64,000 nt of DNA from Paenibacillus zeisoli (GTDB taxonomy: Bacteria > Bacillota > Bacilli > Paenibacillales > Paenibacillaceae), in assembly GCF_003994465.1 (NCBI RefSeq), contig NZ_RZNX01000004.1, positions 15,997 through 79,996 on the forward strand. The letters run 5' to 3'. The notes beneath the pieces are model-generated. The model was not told the DNA's origin. It was given only the letters and a program-made list of their open reading frames with translations, and made no database searches. The translations under genes were made by a program, and so were the position numbers. Below, in pieces: positions 18,417 through 29,646 of this stretch (position 1 is its first letter; each line of letters opens with the position of its first letter).

Positions 18417-18625
18417 GGAGATCACATTCCTTTATTGTTTTTTCACAAATCTTACTAACAATGTATGAGCTGGGCGAACATAAGGTATAGACGAATGTCC
18501 CGGATGTAGGGGACAAATGCGGATTTGGGCAGCCGCCTCTGCAGCGCGATAAACCGTTAATGCTTGAAAAGGATACGCCCGCAAAGTACAATGGGGTTAC
18601 AGTAACAGTAGGGGATGATAAATCA

Positions 18626-18916
18626 GTGCAGCTTAAGAAGTTGAATGATAAAAGTATCGATCAATTATTCGAAGCAATACTTACACTCAAGAATATCGAG
18701 GAATGTTATGTGTTCTTCGATGACTTGTGTACGGTGAACGAGATTCAGTCGCTGTCGCAGCGCTTGGAAGTAGCCCGTATGCTTGGCAAGGGATGCACTT
18801 ATAATCAGATTGAAGCGGAGACCGGCGCAAGTACGGCGACTATTTCCCGTGTGAAGAGATGTTTGAACTACGGTAATGATGGGTATAAAATGTCGCTGGA
18901 ACGCCTGGGACGTTAA
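18626..18916 (+). CDS. yerC: YerC/TrpR-like helix-turn-helix protein
   Basis: From the GTG at 18626 this is a 96-residue protein with the YerC/YecD pattern: DQLFEAILTLKNIEECYVFF, DLCTVNEIQSLSQRLEVARM and a TrpR-type helix-turn-helix GCTYNQIEAETGASTATISR followed by VKRCLNYGNDGY. It is probably a DNA-binding regulator of unknown target. The GTG is chosen because it aligns with the usual family N-terminus and is preceded by TAGGGGATG; an upstream ATG at 18560 adds 22 residues not seen in the family. It lies 5 bp before the CbiX gene, so the two are probably one operon. Confidence 0.88.
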   Translation: MQLKKLNDKSIDQLFEAILTLKNIEECYVFFDDLCTVNEIQSLSQRLEVARMLGKGCTYNQIEAETGASTATISRVKRCLNYGNDGYKMSLERLGR

Positions 18917-18921
18917 GTCTT

Positions 18922-19692
18922 ATGAAGCGTGGAGTGCTTGTAATAAGTCACGGCTCTCGCGACGCCGCCTGGGTGCGGCTCGTGGATGAATCTGTAGCGA
19001 AGCTTGAACTGCCGGCAGAAATGCCGGTTGCGGCTTCGTTTCTTGAGGTTGTAGAGGGAAGATTAATTCAAGACGGCATTGATCTTCTGGAGGAGGCCGG
19101 AGTAACGGACCTGATCGTGATTCCGTTATTTGTCTCGTCCGGAAGTACACATATAGATGAAATTTCTTATGCGATGGGTGTTAAGGCAGCCCCCGACAAG
19201 GAGACGGATCTTGAGCCTTTCCGGGTTCAGAGCCGTGTTCATTTCGGGGAGCCGATCGATGATGATCCGCTGGTAGCGCGCATGGTCTGGGACAAGATCA
19301 AGTCCCAATCTGTGAAGCCTGAGCAGGAGGTAGTGCTCCTGGTTGGCCATGGGAGCGTCCATGACGGCTTCCGCCAGCGCTGGGAGCGAGGAATCAGTGC
19401 GCTCGCTAAGCATGTAGGCGAGATCGGCGGGGTGAAGCATGCTGACTATGCCCTGCTGAATCCGGAGAGTGTAGCGGACAAGGTAAGGTACTGGCATGAG
19501 GAGCGGGGAATGGATGTGCTTGTAGCGCCGCTGTTCCTCAGTGCGGGATATTTCACGAAGACAACGATTAGGGCCCGGTTAGAGGGGCTGGAATGTCGTT
19601 ATACCGGGGAGGCGCTGCTGCCGCATCCGCTCTTGACCGACTGGATTAACAGGCAAATATTGACTATAATGAAATCATTGACATTATCATAA
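18922..19692 (+). CDS. CbiX/SirB-family protein (sirohydrochlorin chelatase-like)
   Basis: This 256-residue protein has two CbiX-type halves. Each begins with a metal-site strand: VLVISHGSRDAAWVRLVDE at residue 5 and VLLVGHGSVHDGFRQRWER near residue 138. Other conserved parts are VVIPLFVSSGSTHIDEI and VAPLFLSAGYFTKTTI. Family members insert cobalt, nickel or iron into sirohydrochlorin, but no siroheme or cobalamin genes are near, so the substrate is inferred only from the fold. The start lies 5 bp after the yerC-like stop. Confidence 0.82.
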   Translation: MKRGVLVISHGSRDAAWVRLVDESVAKLELPAEMPVAASFLEVVEGRLIQDGIDLLEEAGVTDLIVIPLFVSSGSTHIDEISYAMGVKAAPDKETDLEPFRVQSRVHFGEPIDDDPLVARMVWDKIKSQSVKPEQEVVLLVGHGSVHDGFRQRWERGISALAKHVGEIGGVKHADYALLNPESVADKVRYWHEERGMDVLVAPLFLSAGYFTKTTIRARLEGLECRYTGEALLPHPLLTDWINRQILTIMKSLTLS

Positions 19693-19711
19693 ACGGGTGG
19701 CGTTACAATAT

Positions 19712-20596
19712 ATGAAGAAAGCAAGGCTGATCTATAACCCGTCCTCGGGACGGGAGGAAATGCGTCGCCTGTTACCTGATGTGCTGCACCGGCTGGACCG
19801 CGCAGGAATTGAGACCTCCTGCTTCGCCACGGAAGGCGAAGGGGATGCAACCCGCGAAGCTGGCGATGCCGTGGAGCGCGGGTACGACATCATTATCGCG
19901 GCCGGCGGAGACGGTACCCTCAATGAGGTCGTGAACGGCATGGCCGGCAGGGAGAACCTGCCGCCGCTTGGTGTGTTCCCGCTCGGGACGACCAACGACT
20001 TCGCCCGCGCGATGGGCATCTCCAAGCGCTGGGAGGAATACTGTGACCTGGTCATTGAGAACAAGACCAGATACATCGATATCGGCCGGGTGAACGGCCG
20101 CCACTTCGTGAACATTGCGGGCGGAGGCTCCCTGACGGAGCTGACTTACGAAGTGCCGAGCCGTCTGAAGACGCGCATCGGCCAGCTGGCCTACTACATG
20201 AAGGGCATCGAGAAGGTGGCCAGCCTGTCTCCGACCGAGCTCGTCATCAAGGCTGAGGGCCAGCCGCAAATGCACGGCGAGTTCATGCTCTTCCTGATCG
20301 CCAACAGCAACTCCGTTGGCGGGTTCGAGAAGCTCGCGCCGGGCGCGGTGATTGACGACGGCTTGTTCGACGTCATTGCCGTCAAGAAGTGCAACCTTGG
20401 CGAGTTCCTGCGTCTGCTGACGCTCGCGCTGCGCGGCGAGCACTTCAATGATCCGCACGTCGTCTATTTCAAGACGAACCGGATGGAAGTGACCTCACCG
20501 GCCAGCCTGGTGCAGCTGAACCTGGACGGCGAGCTCGGGGGAGAGCTGCCGGGCGTGTTCGAGATGCTGCCGCAGCATATGCGGATTTTTGCTTGA
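19712..20596 (+). CDS. dgkB: Diacylglycerol kinase (lipid kinase, DgkB type)
   Basis: The roughly 294-residue protein has the DagK/LCB5 fold: ARLIYNPSSGREEM at the start, the nucleotide loop IIAAGGDGTLNEVVNGM near residue 65, PLGTTNDFARAMGI near residue 93 and the NIAGGGSLTEL segment near residue 135. DgkB phosphorylates diacylglycerol released during lipoteichoic-acid synthesis and returns it to phospholipid. The ATG at 19712 follows GGGTGG at about 12 bp; a GTG five codons earlier is possible. In B. subtilis dgkB also precedes the rlmCD orthologue. Confidence 0.92.
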   Translation: MKKARLIYNPSSGREEMRRLLPDVLHRLDRAGIETSCFATEGEGDATREAGDAVERGYDIIIAAGGDGTLNEVVNGMAGRENLPPLGVFPLGTTNDFARAMGISKRWEEYCDLVIENKTRYIDIGRVNGRHFVNIAGGGSLTELTYEVPSRLKTRIGQLAYYMKGIEKVASLSPTELVIKAEGQPQMHGEFMLFLIANSNSVGGFEKLAPGAVIDDGLFDVIAVKKCNLGEFLRLLTLALRGEHFNDPHVVYFKTNRMEVTSPASLVQLNLDGELGGELPGVFEMLPQHMRIFA

Positions 20597-20845
20597 TTGG
20601 CGTGGTGTGTCTCACTGCGGTAGGTGAAGGACTTAAAGGATTCACAAAGTATGAGGGAAATTAGCTTTCTTTATCTAAGGACTAATTGATTGTTAATCAT
20701 GATAGATGAATGAAATGACCGGGATAGAAGAGAACGCCTCTTAGCTGGCCTTGGCGGCAGCGGGATGGTTGTTCTTTCTTTCGTTTTACCGGGCTGATAT
20801 AGATGATATAGATTTCAACCTATGAGAAAGAAGTGAACAAGCGGG

Positions 20846-22462
20846 ATGAACAAGCAGCGGGGCGGAAAATCTGACAATGGAAGCAGAAGCAGGCGAGAAG
20901 GTGCGGCCGGGGGGAGAGGCAGATCTGAGCAAGGACGAGGCTCAGCAGTGTTATCGGCTGACATTGCCGGCCTGCCGGTAGCGAAGAACGATGAGCTCGA
21001 CATCGAGATCATCGGGATGAACCATGACGGTGAAGGCGTAGGTCGTGCGGAAGGCTACACCTTGTTCGTCCCTGGAGCCCTACCCGGCGAGAAATCGCGG
21101 GTCAAGGTGCTTAAGACGAAGAAGCAGTATGGCTATGCCAAGCTGCTTGACGTCGTACGGGCCAGCGCGGACCGCGTTGCCGCGCCTTGCGCGATCTACG
21201 AAAAGTGCGGCGGCTGCCAGCTGCAGCACCTCAGCTACGAAGGCCAGCTGGCCTGGAAGCGCCAGCATGTGGTCGATGCGCTGGAGCGGATCGGGAAGCT
21301 GCGGGTGAGCGGGAGTGGCAGCGGGGCAGGCTCTGCTGCTGGGGAAACCCAGGTGGACGAAGCCCTTGGCAGCACAGCAGGTAATCGTGTTGGTGAACTC
21401 GATGAAGGAATTGTCGTTCTGCCTACGCTAGGCATGACCGACCCATGGCGTTACCGCAACAAGGCACAAGTGCCTGTCGGCGTGTTGGATGGTGCTCTAG
21501 TGGGAGGCTTTTACTCCAAGGGCAGCCACCGTATCGTCGATATGGAGACGTGCCTAATCCAGCATGAGCACAACGATGATGTAGTGAACCGTGTCAAAGA
21601 GATCGGCAGCAGCCTCGGGATAAGCGCTTATAACGAAGAGACAGGCCGTGGCCTGCTCCGCCATGTCGTGGTGAAGAAGGCATTCCGTACGGGCGAAATG
21701 ATGCTTGTTCTTGTCACCAACGGGCGGGACATTCCGCACGCCGATGCTTGGATTGGCAGTATTCGGGAGCAGATCCCACATGTCGCAAGCATCTGCCAGA
21801 ATGTGAACACGAAGCAGACTAACGTTATTTTTGGTGACGAAACCCGTACCCTCTGGGGACGCGATGTGATCTACGATTACATTGGAGATGTGCAGTTCGC
21901 TATCTCGGCTAGATCGTTCTACCAGGTGAACCCGGTACAGACTGAGGTGCTGTACGGAAAGACCGTGGAGTATGCCGGTCTCACAGGCAAAGAGACCGTA
22001 ATCGATGCCTACTGCGGCATCGGGACCATTTCGCTGTTCCTCGCGCAGCATGCGGATCAGGTGTACGGGGTCGAGATCGTGAAAGAAGCGATTGAGGATG
22101 CACGCATCAATGCGGAACTTAACGGCATGCGCAATGTAAAATTTGAGGTGGGAGCATCTGAGGTAGTGATCCCTCGCTGGAAAGAGCAGGGGATTGAGGC
22201 GGATGTAATCGTGGTCGATCCCCCGCGCAAAGGCTGCGATCCGCAGCTGCTGGAAACAATCCTGGCGATGAAGCCGGAGCGGGTGGTGTATGTGAGCTGT
22301 AATCCGTCCACCTTGGCAAGGGATTTGAGGGTGCTGGAAGACGGCGGGTACCGAACGGTGGAGGTGCAGCCGGTGGATATGTTTCCGCATACGGTGCATG
22401 TGGAGTGTGTGGTAAGGATATATCGGGAAGATGTTTACGAAACGGAATTTTATAAGAGATAA
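20846..22462 (+). CDS. rlmCD: 23S rRNA (uracil-5-)-methyltransferase RlmCD, with replaced C-terminus
   Basis: This SAM-dependent enzyme forms 5-methyluridine in 23S rRNA (U747 and U1939 in Bacillus). Order: a basic N-terminal tail of about 45 residues, a TRAM domain ([20 protein letters not shown]), an iron-sulfur motif [10 protein letters not shown] near residue 115, a Ser/Gly insertion at about residues 152-190, [14 protein letters not shown] near residue 392, [10 protein letters not shown] near residue 455 and the catalytic [13 protein letters not shown] near residue 482. After PHTVHVE the expected end is replaced by [18 protein letters not shown], contributed by the inserted island. The family core is intact, so activity is likely kept. 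Confidence 0.95.
   Translation: MNKQRGGKSDNGSRSRREGAAGGRGRSEQGRGSAVLSADIAGLPVAKNDELDIEIIGMNHDGEGVGRAEGYTLFVPGALPGEKSRVKVLKTKKQYGYAKLLDVVRASADRVAAPCAIYEKCGGCQLQHLSYEGQLAWKRQHVVDALERIGKLRVSGSGSGAGSAAGETQVDEALGSTAGNRVGELDEGIVVLPTLGMTDPWRYRNKAQVPVGVLDGALVGGFYSKGSHRIVDMETCLIQHEHNDDVVNRVKEIGSSLGISAYNEETGRGLLRHVVVKKAFRTGEMMLVLVTNGRDIPHADAWIGSIREQIPHVASICQNVNTKQTNVIFGDETRTLWGRDVIYDYIGDVQFAISARSFYQVNPVQTEVLYGKTVEYAGLTGKETVIDAYCGIGTISLFLAQHADQVYGVEIVKEAIEDARINAELNGMRNVKFEVGASEVVIPRWKEQGIEADVIVVDPPRKGCDPQLLETILAMKPERVVYVSCNPSTLARDLRVLEDGGYRTVEVQPVDMFPHTVHVECVVRIYREDVYETEFYKR
22384..22406 (+). repeat. Attachment-type direct repeat, left copy (inside rlmCD 3' end)
   Basis: A 23-bp stretch starting TCCGCATACGG and ending CATGTGGAGT is repeated exactly at 32001-32023. 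In rlmCD it encodes part of the conserved FPHTVHVE end. Base composition turns sharply AT-rich right after it. It is interpreted as the left junction (att) of an integrated element. A weaker third copy of the core lies at 37329. Confidence 0.85.
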
Positions 22463-22559
22463 CAATAATGGCAAGAAACTAAAGGTGGAAGGAAAACATC
22501 AAACCTATTTAGAAGTGCTTCTATATCTATGTATAAGAAGAAATATTGGAGGTATACAA

Positions 22560-24107
22560 ATGTCAAGTGCAGCACAACGTGCCGAATTACAATCTCAAAT
22601 CTGGAAGATAGCCAATGATGTCCGTGGTTCAGTAGATGGATGGGATTTTAAACAATATGTTTTAGGAACGCTTTTTTATCGTTTCATAAGCGAAAACTTT
22701 TCTAACTATATTGAAGCTGGAGACGAAAGTATCAAGTATGCAGACCTTCCTGATGATATTATTACGAAAGAAATCAAAGAGGATGCCATTAAAACAAAAG
22801 GTTATTTCATATATCCGAGTCAGCTGTTTTCTAATATTGCGAAAACCGCCAACACAAATGAAAGTTTGAATACTGATCTAGCTGCTATATTTTCTGCTAT
22901 CGAAAATTCAGCAAATGGTTATCCATCTGAACTAGACATTAAAGGATTATTTGCTGATTTTGACACGACAAGCAATAGATTAGGAAATACTGTAAAGGAT
23001 AAAAACAGTCGTCTAGCTGCTGTCATTAAAGGAGTTGAAGGGCTTAATTTTAAAGGTTTTGAAGATAGTCAAATTGACCTTTTTGGTGATGCCTATGAGT
23101 ATTTGATCTCTAATTATGCTGCCAATGCAGGTAAATCCGGAGGGGAATTCTTCACACCGCAGTCTGTGTCTAAGCTTATTGCGCAATTAGCCATACATAA
23201 GCTAACAACGATTAATAAGATTTATGACCCGGCAGCTGGTTCAGGTTCATTGCTATTACAAGCAAAAAAACAGTTTGATGCTCATATTATTGAAGATGGT
23301 TTTTATGGACAGGAGATCAACCATACAACTTATAACCTTGCTCGTATGAATATGTTTTTACACAACATAAATTACGATAAGTTTAATATTGCTTTTGGAA
23401 ATACGCTTTTAAACCCACAATTTGGTGATGAAAAGCCTTTTGATGCGATTGTATCTAATCCGCCATACTCCATAAATTGGAGTGGTAGTGATGACCCGAC
23501 ACTTATTAATGATGAAAGATTTGCTCCTGCAGGAGTATTAGCCCCAAAATCTAAAGCTGATTTTGCCTTTGTGCTTCATACGCTTAATTATCTTTCAAGT
23601 AAAGGTCGTGCTTCTATCGTTTGTTTCCCTGGTATTTTTTACCGTGGAGGTGCAGAGCAAAAAATTAGAAAATATCTTATTGATAATAACTTTGTTGAAA
23701 CGGTTATTTCATTAGCACCTAACCTTTTTTACGGGACTTCAATTGCAGTTAATATCTTGGTCCTCTCTAAACATAAAGCCGATACTAAAACTCAATTTAT
23801 TGATGCAAGTGGAGTAGATTTCTATAAAAAAGCAACCAATAATAACATACTTACAGATGAACATATTGAGCAAATAATGAAAATCTTTGATAGCAAAGAA
23901 GAGGTTGATCATGTTGCGAAATCCGTTGATTACGATGCAATCGTTCAAAAGGATTACAATCTTTCTGTCAGCACTTATGTAGAACCAAAAAACACAAGGG
24001 AAGTCATTGATATAAATGAGCTGAATGCAGAGATAAAAACGACTGTAGCAAAGATAGATCAACTTCGTGCTGAAATTGATGATATTATTGAGGTGGTTGA
24101 ATCATGA
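22560..24107 (+). CDS. hsdM: Type I restriction-modification, DNA methyltransferase subunit M
   Basis: HsdM methylates adenine within the site chosen by HsdS and is part of both the M2S methylase and the R2M2S nuclease. The 515-residue product shows an N-terminal helical domain ([23 protein letters not shown]), the SAM motif [15 protein letters not shown] near residue 225 and the catalytic N6-adenine motif VSNPPYS near residue 302. The ATG follows GGAGGT. It overlaps hsdS by 4 bp (ATGA). Composition is AT-rich compared with rlmCD just upstream, consistent with horizontal transfer. Confidence 0.96.
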   Translation: MSSAAQRAELQSQIWKIANDVRGSVDGWDFKQYVLGTLFYRFISENFSNYIEAGDESIKYADLPDDIITKEIKEDAIKTKGYFIYPSQLFSNIAKTANTNESLNTDLAAIFSAIENSANGYPSELDIKGLFADFDTTSNRLGNTVKDKNSRLAAVIKGVEGLNFKGFEDSQIDLFGDAYEYLISNYAANAGKSGGEFFTPQSVSKLIAQLAIHKLTTINKIYDPAAGSGSLLLQAKKQFDAHIIEDGFYGQEINHTTYNLARMNMFLHNINYDKFNIAFGNTLLNPQFGDEKPFDAIVSNPPYSINWSGSDDPTLINDERFAPAGVLAPKSKADFAFVLHTLNYLSSKGRASIVCFPGIFYRGGAEQKIRKYLIDNNFVETVISLAPNLFYGTSIAVNILVLSKHKADTKTQFIDASGVDFYKKATNNNILTDEHIEQIMKIFDSKEEVDHVAKSVDYDAIVQKDYNLSVSTYVEPKNTREVIDINELNAEIKTTVAKIDQLRAEIDDIIEVVES

Positions 24108-25294
24108 TTAAGCCGAATTATATGGACAAATTACTTGATGGGGTTGAAGTTGAATGGAAGGCATTGGGTAATATAGCTGATTTAAAACGTGGTCGAGTAA
24201 TGTCAAAGCAGTATCTTATAGAGAATATAGGTAATTACCCTGTTTTTAGTTCTCAAACTGCAAATAATGGGAATATTGGAAGTATCAATACATATGATTT
24301 TGATGGTGAATATGTAAATTGGACAACCGATGGGGCAAATGCAGGTACAGTATTTTATAGAACAGGTAAATTTTCAATAACAAATGTAAGTGGCTTAATC
24401 AAATTGAGGAACAGCTCAGAATTAAATTATAAATTCTTGTTTCATTGGCTTTCTATAGAAGCAAAAAAACATGTTTATAAAGGAATGGGTAACCCAAAGC
24501 TTATGAGTCACCAAATGGAGAGAATCCCCGTCCCCATCCCCCCTCTAAAAGTACAAGAAGAAATCGTCCGTGTTTTGGATGCCTTCACAGAGCTTACAGC
24601 AGAGCTTATAGCAGAGCTTACAGTAGAGCTTAGATCTCGCAAAAAGCAATATGAATACTATCGAGATAAGTTGTTGACTTTAGACGAGGGTGAAGTTGAG
24701 TGGAAGACGTTAGGGGAAGTTGCTCTTGAATTTGGACGCGGAAAATCAAAACACCGTCCAAGAAATGACTCTAAGTTATATGGTGGAACCATCCCGTTCA
24801 TTCAAACAGGTGATATTAGAAACGCTTCACATATCATTAGAGAGTTCAGACAAACTTATAGTAAGTTTGGACTGGAGCAAAGTAAGTTGTGGCCCAAAGG
24901 GACACTTTGTATAACGATAGCTGCAAATATTGCTGAAACTGCCATTCTTGATTTTGATTCTTGCTTTCCAGATAGTGTTATAGGTTTTGTTGCTGATCCC
25001 CATAAAACAATTTCAAGCTATGTTGAATATCTTTTGACTTCTTATAAAGCGAAATTGCAATCAAAAAGCACTGGTAGTGCACAAGAAAATATTAATCTTT
25101 CAACTTTCGATAGCTTGCAGTTACCTTTTCCTACACTTGCGGAACAAGAGCGTATAGTATCTATTTTAGACAAATTCAACGCGTTGACATCCTCAATTAC
25201 GGTAGGGTTGTCACGTGAAATAGAATTGCGTCAGAAACAATACGAATACTATCGTGATATGCTGCTTTCATTTCCAAGAAGTGAGGTAGAATAA
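24104..25294 (+). CDS. hsdS: Type I restriction-modification, specificity subunit S (type IC-like)
   Basis: HsdS recognises the split DNA target. The 396-residue protein has two target-recognition domains, about residues 15-150 and 205-345. Each is followed by a conserved helical spacer: [13 protein letters not shown] in the centre and [18 protein letters not shown] at the end. The central spacer contains [15 protein letters not shown], four-residue repeats like those in EcoR124-type (IC) HsdS, where repeat number sets the spacing between half-sites. It overlaps hsdM by 4 bp and lies 4 bp before the anticodon nuclease gene. Confidence 0.95.
   Translation: MIKPNYMDKLLDGVEVEWKALGNIADLKRGRVMSKQYLIENIGNYPVFSSQTANNGNIGSINTYDFDGEYVNWTTDGANAGTVFYRTGKFSITNVSGLIKLRNSSELNYKFLFHWLSIEAKKHVYKGMGNPKLMSHQMERIPVPIPPLKVQEEIVRVLDAFTELTAELIAELTVELRSRKKQYEYYRDKLLTLDEGEVEWKTLGEVALEFGRGKSKHRPRNDSKLYGGTIPFIQTGDIRNASHIIREFRQTYSKFGLEQSKLWPKGTLCITIAANIAETAILDFDSCFPDSVIGFVADPHKTISSYVEYLLTSYKAKLQSKSTGSAQENINLSTFDSLQLPFPTLAEQERIVSILDKFNALTSSITVGLSREIELRQKQYEYYRDMLLSFPRSEVE
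24584..24631 (+). repeat. 12-bp tandem repeats in the hsdS central spacer
   Basis: Units ACAGCAGAGCTT (24596-24607), ATAGCAGAGCTT (24608-24619) and ACAGTAGAGCTT (24620-24631) follow a related TTCACAGAGCTT. They encode [12 protein letters not shown] after FTEL. In EcoR124I versus EcoR124II, two versus three TAEL copies change the length of the non-specific spacer in the DNA target. The same slippage route is open here. Confidence 0.85.
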
Positions 25295-25298
25295 TAGT

Positions 25299-26513
25299 AT
25301 GGGGAAGAGTTTAAATGTAATTGCCCAGCAGTTAGTAGATAATAATAAAAAAGTTCAATTAATATATGCTTTTAATGGAACTGGTAAAACTAGGCTTTCG
25401 CGTGAATTCAAATCGTTATTGGTACCGAAAGTAGATGGTGATACGGAGTTAGAGGAATCAGAAGTAATCGTTAAAAAACTTCTTTATTACAATGCATTTA
25501 CGGAAGATTTGTTCTATTGGGATAACGACATAGAAAATGATGCTAAACCAAAACTTTTAATCCGTCCTAATTCTTTTACAAGATGGATTTTTGAAGAGCA
25601 GGGACAGGACAGGAATATTATTTCAATCTTTCAGCATTATACTGACGATAAATTGACGCCGCATTTCAACGAAGAATATTCGATTAAAGATAAAAACGAT
25701 AATGATGTAACTGTAGGATCTTTTACAGAAATCACCTTTTCATATGAACGTGGTCATGATAAACGTTCCAATAACATTAAAATTTCTAAAGGAGAAGAGA
25801 GTAACTTTGTATGGTCTGTTTTTTATTCTCTAATTGAACAAGTTATTGAAGTATTAAATGTAGCTGAACCAACTGATAGAGAAACAAATCAATTTGATCA
25901 ACTGGAATATGTATTTATAGATGATCCAGTGACTTCATTAGACGATAACCACCTGATTGAATTAGCAGTAAATCTAGCAGGATTAATAAAGTTATCTGCA
26001 TTAACAGACCTTAAGTTCATTATTACCACGCATAATCCTCTTTTTTATAACGTGTTGTTCAATGAATTAAGTAATTCTGATAGAAGTACAGGTTACAACA
26101 GTCATAGACATTTTAAATGGTATAGACTAGAAAAGAAAGAAGAGGGTACTTACGAACTAATTGATCGGCTTAAGGATTCGCCATTTTCTTATCATCTTTT
26201 CCTAATAAATGAAATCGAAAAAGCTATTGAAACTGATCAAGTATATAAATATCATTTTAACTTTTTTCGAAATATTTTAGAAAAAACCGCCACTTTTTTA
26301 GGGTATTCTGATTGGGCAGAATTGTTGTTACCTGTTAAAGGAACTCGGGATGCATATGTAAAAAGGATTCTAAACTTATCTAGTCATTCAAAACATTCAG
26401 GTGAAGAAATTGTTGAGCTCACAAACGATGACAAGAATGTTATAAGACATCTTATGAATGAAATCAATGAAATATATAGGTTTAAAAAGTTTATTAAGGG
26501 GGGAAATGAATGA
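25299..26513 (+). CDS. prrC: PrrC-like anticodon nuclease with ABC-type ATPase domain
   Basis: E. coli PrrC is kept silent by its EcoprrI type I partner and, when a phage inhibitor blocks restriction, cuts tRNA-Lys at the anticodon. This 404-residue protein has PrrC length. A Walker A motif [14 protein letters not shown] lies near residue 24, a signature-like [18 protein letters not shown] near residue 165, and Walker [13 protein letters not shown] near residue 205 with ITTHNPLF as the switch histidine. The C-terminal part carries R324-x3-E328 and H363 in NLSSHSKH, close to the PrrC catalytic Arg320, Glu324 and His356. Gene order hsdM-hsdS-this-hsdR equals the E. coli prr locus. tRNA specificity is not readable here. 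Confidence 0.8.
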   Translation: MGKSLNVIAQQLVDNNKKVQLIYAFNGTGKTRLSREFKSLLVPKVDGDTELEESEVIVKKLLYYNAFTEDLFYWDNDIENDAKPKLLIRPNSFTRWIFEEQGQDRNIISIFQHYTDDKLTPHFNEEYSIKDKNDNDVTVGSFTEITFSYERGHDKRSNNIKISKGEESNFVWSVFYSLIEQVIEVLNVAEPTDRETNQFDQLEYVFIDDPVTSLDDNHLIELAVNLAGLIKLSALTDLKFIITTHNPLFYNVLFNELSNSDRSTGYNSHRHFKWYRLEKKEEGTYELIDRLKDSPFSYHLFLINEIEKAIETDQVYKYHFNFFRNILEKTATFLGYSDWAELLLPVKGTRDAYVKRILNLSSHSKHSGEEIVELTNDDKNVIRHLMNEINEIYRFKKFIKGGNE

Positions 26514-29500
26514 GCGAGTACAAAACCATAGCAGAATCAAACAACTACATCGTTTTAGATAAATACAGCAAGATAGCCGAACAAGGGGCCAGCTATCAGA
26601 CGGAAGCCAACTTAGAACGAGAATTGATTCAAGATTTAGTCAACCAAGGCTATGATTTTCTGCCTGATTTGACCTCTCCTGAACAGATGCTTGCGAATAT
26701 TCGTGTGCAGATCCAAGACCTTAATAAAACGCAATTTTCAGATGCCGAATGGCTTAGATTTTGTGAACAGTATTTAGATAAACCGAGTGACAACCACGTT
26801 GATAAAACCCGTAAAATTCATGACGATTATATATATGACTTTGTCTTTGATGATGGGCATATTCAGAACATCTACCTTGTAGATAAGTACAATATGGCTC
26901 ACAATAAAGTACAGGTCATCTCGCAATTTGAACAAAAAGGAACGCATGTGAATCGATATGATGTGACCATCTTAGTCAATGGTTTACCCTTAGTACAAGT
27001 GGAGCTCAAAAAGCGTGGGGTTGCGATTCGGGAAGCCTTTAATCAGGTTCATCGATATAGTAAAGAGAGTTTCAATTCAGAAAACTCCCTGTTTAAATAT
27101 GTACAGATTTTTGTAATCTCTAATGGTACAGATAGCCGTTATTTTGCAAATACGACGAAACGGGATAAGAATAGTTTTGACTTCAGTATGAATTGGGCCA
27201 ATGCGGATAATATTTTAATTAAAGATTTAAAAGATTTTACAGCTACATATTTTCAAAAAGATACGTTATTGAATGTATTACTGAAATATTCTGTATTTGA
27301 TGTGAGCGACAACCTGCTGGTTATGCGACCTTATCAAATTGCTGCAGTAGAAAGAATATTATGGAAAATTAAAAGTGCATATCAAGCAAAAAAATGGAGT
27401 ACCATTGGAAGCGGTGGATATATTTGGCATACAACAGGTTCGGGAAAAACGCTTACGAGTTTTAAAGCAGCTCGCTTGGCTACTGAACTGGATTTTATTG
27501 ATAAAGTTTTTTTTGTTGTAGATCGGAAGGACCTGGATTTTCAGACGATGAAAGAGTATCAGCGTTTTTCTCCTGATAGTGTTAATGGTTCTGAAAGTAC
27601 CGCAGGATTAAAGCGTAACATCAAAAAAGATGATAATAAAATTATTGTGACGACGATTCAAAAACTTAATAACCTAATGAAAAGCGAAACAGAGTTACCT
27701 ATATATAATAAGCAAGTGGTATTCATTTTTGATGAAGCTCACCGTTCGCAATTTGGTGAAGCTCAAAAAAAAATCAAAAAAAAGTTTAAGAAGTTCTATC
27801 AATTTGGATTTACAGGCACACCTATTTTCCCGGAGAATGCGTTAGGTTCTGAAACGACTGCTTCTGTCTTTGGTCGAGAGGTACACTCTTATGTCATTAC
27901 GGATGCCATTAGAGATGAAAAGGTTTTAAAGTTCAAAGTAGATTATAACGATGTACGTCCCAAGTTCAAAACGATCGAAAAAGAACAGGACGAGAAAAAG
28001 CTATCGACAGCAGAAAATAAAGAAGCACTACTGCATCCTGAACGCATCAAAGAAATTTCTCAATATATTCTTAATAATTTCAGAGTAAAAACTCATCGTC
28101 TAAATGCGAATGGAAAAGGATTTAATGCCATGTTTGCTGTGAGCAGTGTCGATGCAGCGAAACTCTACTATGAATCATTAAATAAATTACAACAAGGAAG
28201 CAATAACCCCCTTAAGATTGCTACAATCTTCTCCTTTGCTGCAAATGAAGAGCAAACTGCGATAGGTGAAATTATTGATGAAACTTTTGAACCTTTAGCA
28301 ATGGACAGTAGTGCAAAGGAGTTTTTAAGTTCAGCCATTAAAGACTACAATGCGTTGTTTAAAACCAACTTTGGCGTAGAAAGTAAAGAGTTTCAAAATT
28401 ATTATCGTGACCTTGCTAAACGAGTAAAAGACAAAGAGATTGATTTGTTAATTGTTGTTGGAATGTTTTTAACTGGTTTTGATGCACCTACATTAAATAC
28501 TTTATTTGTTGATAAAAATCTTAGGTATCATGGTTTAATGCAAGCTTATTCGAGAACAAATCGTATTTATGATTCCACCAAAACTTTTGGGAATATTGTT
28601 ACTTTTAGAGATTTAGAACAAGCAACCATAGACGCTATTACTCGTTTTGGAAATAAAAATAAGTACATTAGAAATGTGGTGCTCGAAAAAAGCTTTAAAG
28701 AGTATATGGAAGGATTTACTGATATAGCAACAGGCGAGGCTCGTCGTGGGTATATATACGTGGTAAAAGAGCTACAAGAGCGTTTTCCTAATGTTGATGA
28801 TATTGTTACTGAAAAAGATAAAAAAGAGTTTGCCAAGCTCTTTGGTGAGTATTTGCGTGTTGAGAATATCCTGCAGAACTATGATGAATTTACAGGTTTA
28901 AAAGCTTTACAAACAATAGATATGACTGACCCTAAAGCTTTAGAAGATTTTAAGTCTACTCACTATGTAACGGATGAAGATATAGCTGTTATGCAAGAGA
29001 TTCAAGTATTAGAAGAAAGAGCTGTTCAAGATTATCGTTCTTCATATAATGATATTCGTGATTGGCTTCGTCGTGAAAAAGCTGGAAAAGGAAAAGATAA
29101 TTCCTCTATTGATTGGGATGATGTTGTCTTTGAGGTAGATCTCCTAAAATCCCAAGAGATCAACTTAGATTACATTCTTGAACTTATTTTTGAGCATAAC
29201 AAAAAGGTTAAAGATAAAGCATTCTTGGTTGAAGAGGTTCGCCGATTAATTCGTTCTAGTGTAGGAAACCGTGCAAAAGAAAGCTTGGTAGTTGATTTTA
29301 TTAACCAAGCTGATTTAGATAGTATTCAAGATAAAGCAAGTATTATTGAAGCCTTTTTCGCATTTGCTCAAACTGAGCAAATGCGTGAAGCAGAAGAATT
29401 GATTAGTACTGAAAATCTGAATGAAGATGCTGCAAAAAGATACATTTTGACTTCATTAAAAAGAGAATATGCCAGTGAAAATGGAACGGAGCTTAATGAG

Positions 29501-29614
29501 GTTCTTCCTAAAATGAGTCCTCTCAATCCTCAGTATTTAACAAAAAAACAGAGCGTTTTTCAGAAAATATCTGCCTTTGTAGACAAGTTCAAGGGAGTAG
29601 GTGGAAAGATTTAA
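26510..29614 (+). CDS. hsdR: Type I restriction-modification, restriction/translocase subunit R
   Basis: HsdR translocates DNA with ATP and cuts it. The 1034-residue product shows the N-terminal nuclease region with [18 protein letters not shown] near residue 163 (the ExK of a PD-(D/E)XK site), the helicase motif [17 protein letters not shown] near residue 310, a [13 protein letters not shown] motif II near residue 405, FTGTPIF near residue 435 and [20 protein letters not shown] near residue 650. The C-terminal helical region binds the methylase core. It overlaps the anticodon nuclease gene by 4 bp, so all four genes form one operon. Confidence 0.96.
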   Translation: MSEYKTIAESNNYIVLDKYSKIAEQGASYQTEANLERELIQDLVNQGYDFLPDLTSPEQMLANIRVQIQDLNKTQFSDAEWLRFCEQYLDKPSDNHVDKTRKIHDDYIYDFVFDDGHIQNIYLVDKYNMAHNKVQVISQFEQKGTHVNRYDVTILVNGLPLVQVELKKRGVAIREAFNQVHRYSKESFNSENSLFKYVQIFVISNGTDSRYFANTTKRDKNSFDFSMNWANADNILIKDLKDFTATYFQKDTLLNVLLKYSVFDVSDNLLVMRPYQIAAVERILWKIKSAYQAKKWSTIGSGGYIWHTTGSGKTLTSFKAARLATELDFIDKVFFVVDRKDLDFQTMKEYQRFSPDSVNGSESTAGLKRNIKKDDNKIIVTTIQKLNNLMKSETELPIYNKQVVFIFDEAHRSQFGEAQKKIKKKFKKFYQFGFTGTPIFPENALGSETTASVFGREVHSYVITDAIRDEKVLKFKVDYNDVRPKFKTIEKEQDEKKLSTAENKEALLHPERIKEISQYILNNFRVKTHRLNANGKGFNAMFAVSSVDAAKLYYESLNKLQQGSNNPLKIATIFSFAANEEQTAIGEIIDETFEPLAMDSSAKEFLSSAIKDYNALFKTNFGVESKEFQNYYRDLAKRVKDKEIDLLIVVGMFLTGFDAPTLNTLFVDKNLRYHGLMQAYSRTNRIYDSTKTFGNIVTFRDLEQATIDAITRFGNKNKYIRNVVLEKSFKEYMEGFTDIATGEARRGYIYVVKELQERFPNVDDIVTEKDKKEFAKLFGEYLRVENILQNYDEFTGLKALQTIDMTDPKALEDFKSTHYVTDEDIAVMQEIQVLEERAVQDYRSSYNDIRDWLRREKAGKGKDNSSIDWDDVVFEVDLLKSQEINLDYILELIFEHNKKVKDKAFLVEEVRRLIRSSVGNRAKESLVVDFINQADLDSIQDKASIIEAFFAFAQTEQMREAEELISTENLNEDAAKRYILTSLKREYASENGTELNEVLPKMSPLNPQYLTKKQSVFQKISAFVDKFKGVGGKI

Positions 29615-29646
29615 TAAATCTAAAATAGAAAGTACAATGTGGAGAA

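Noticed and set aside
22431..22559. Upstream extension of hsdM starting inside rlmCD
   Set aside because: The frame is open but the added residues do not resemble HsdM, while ATG 22560 has GGAGGT in front and begins the family sequence.
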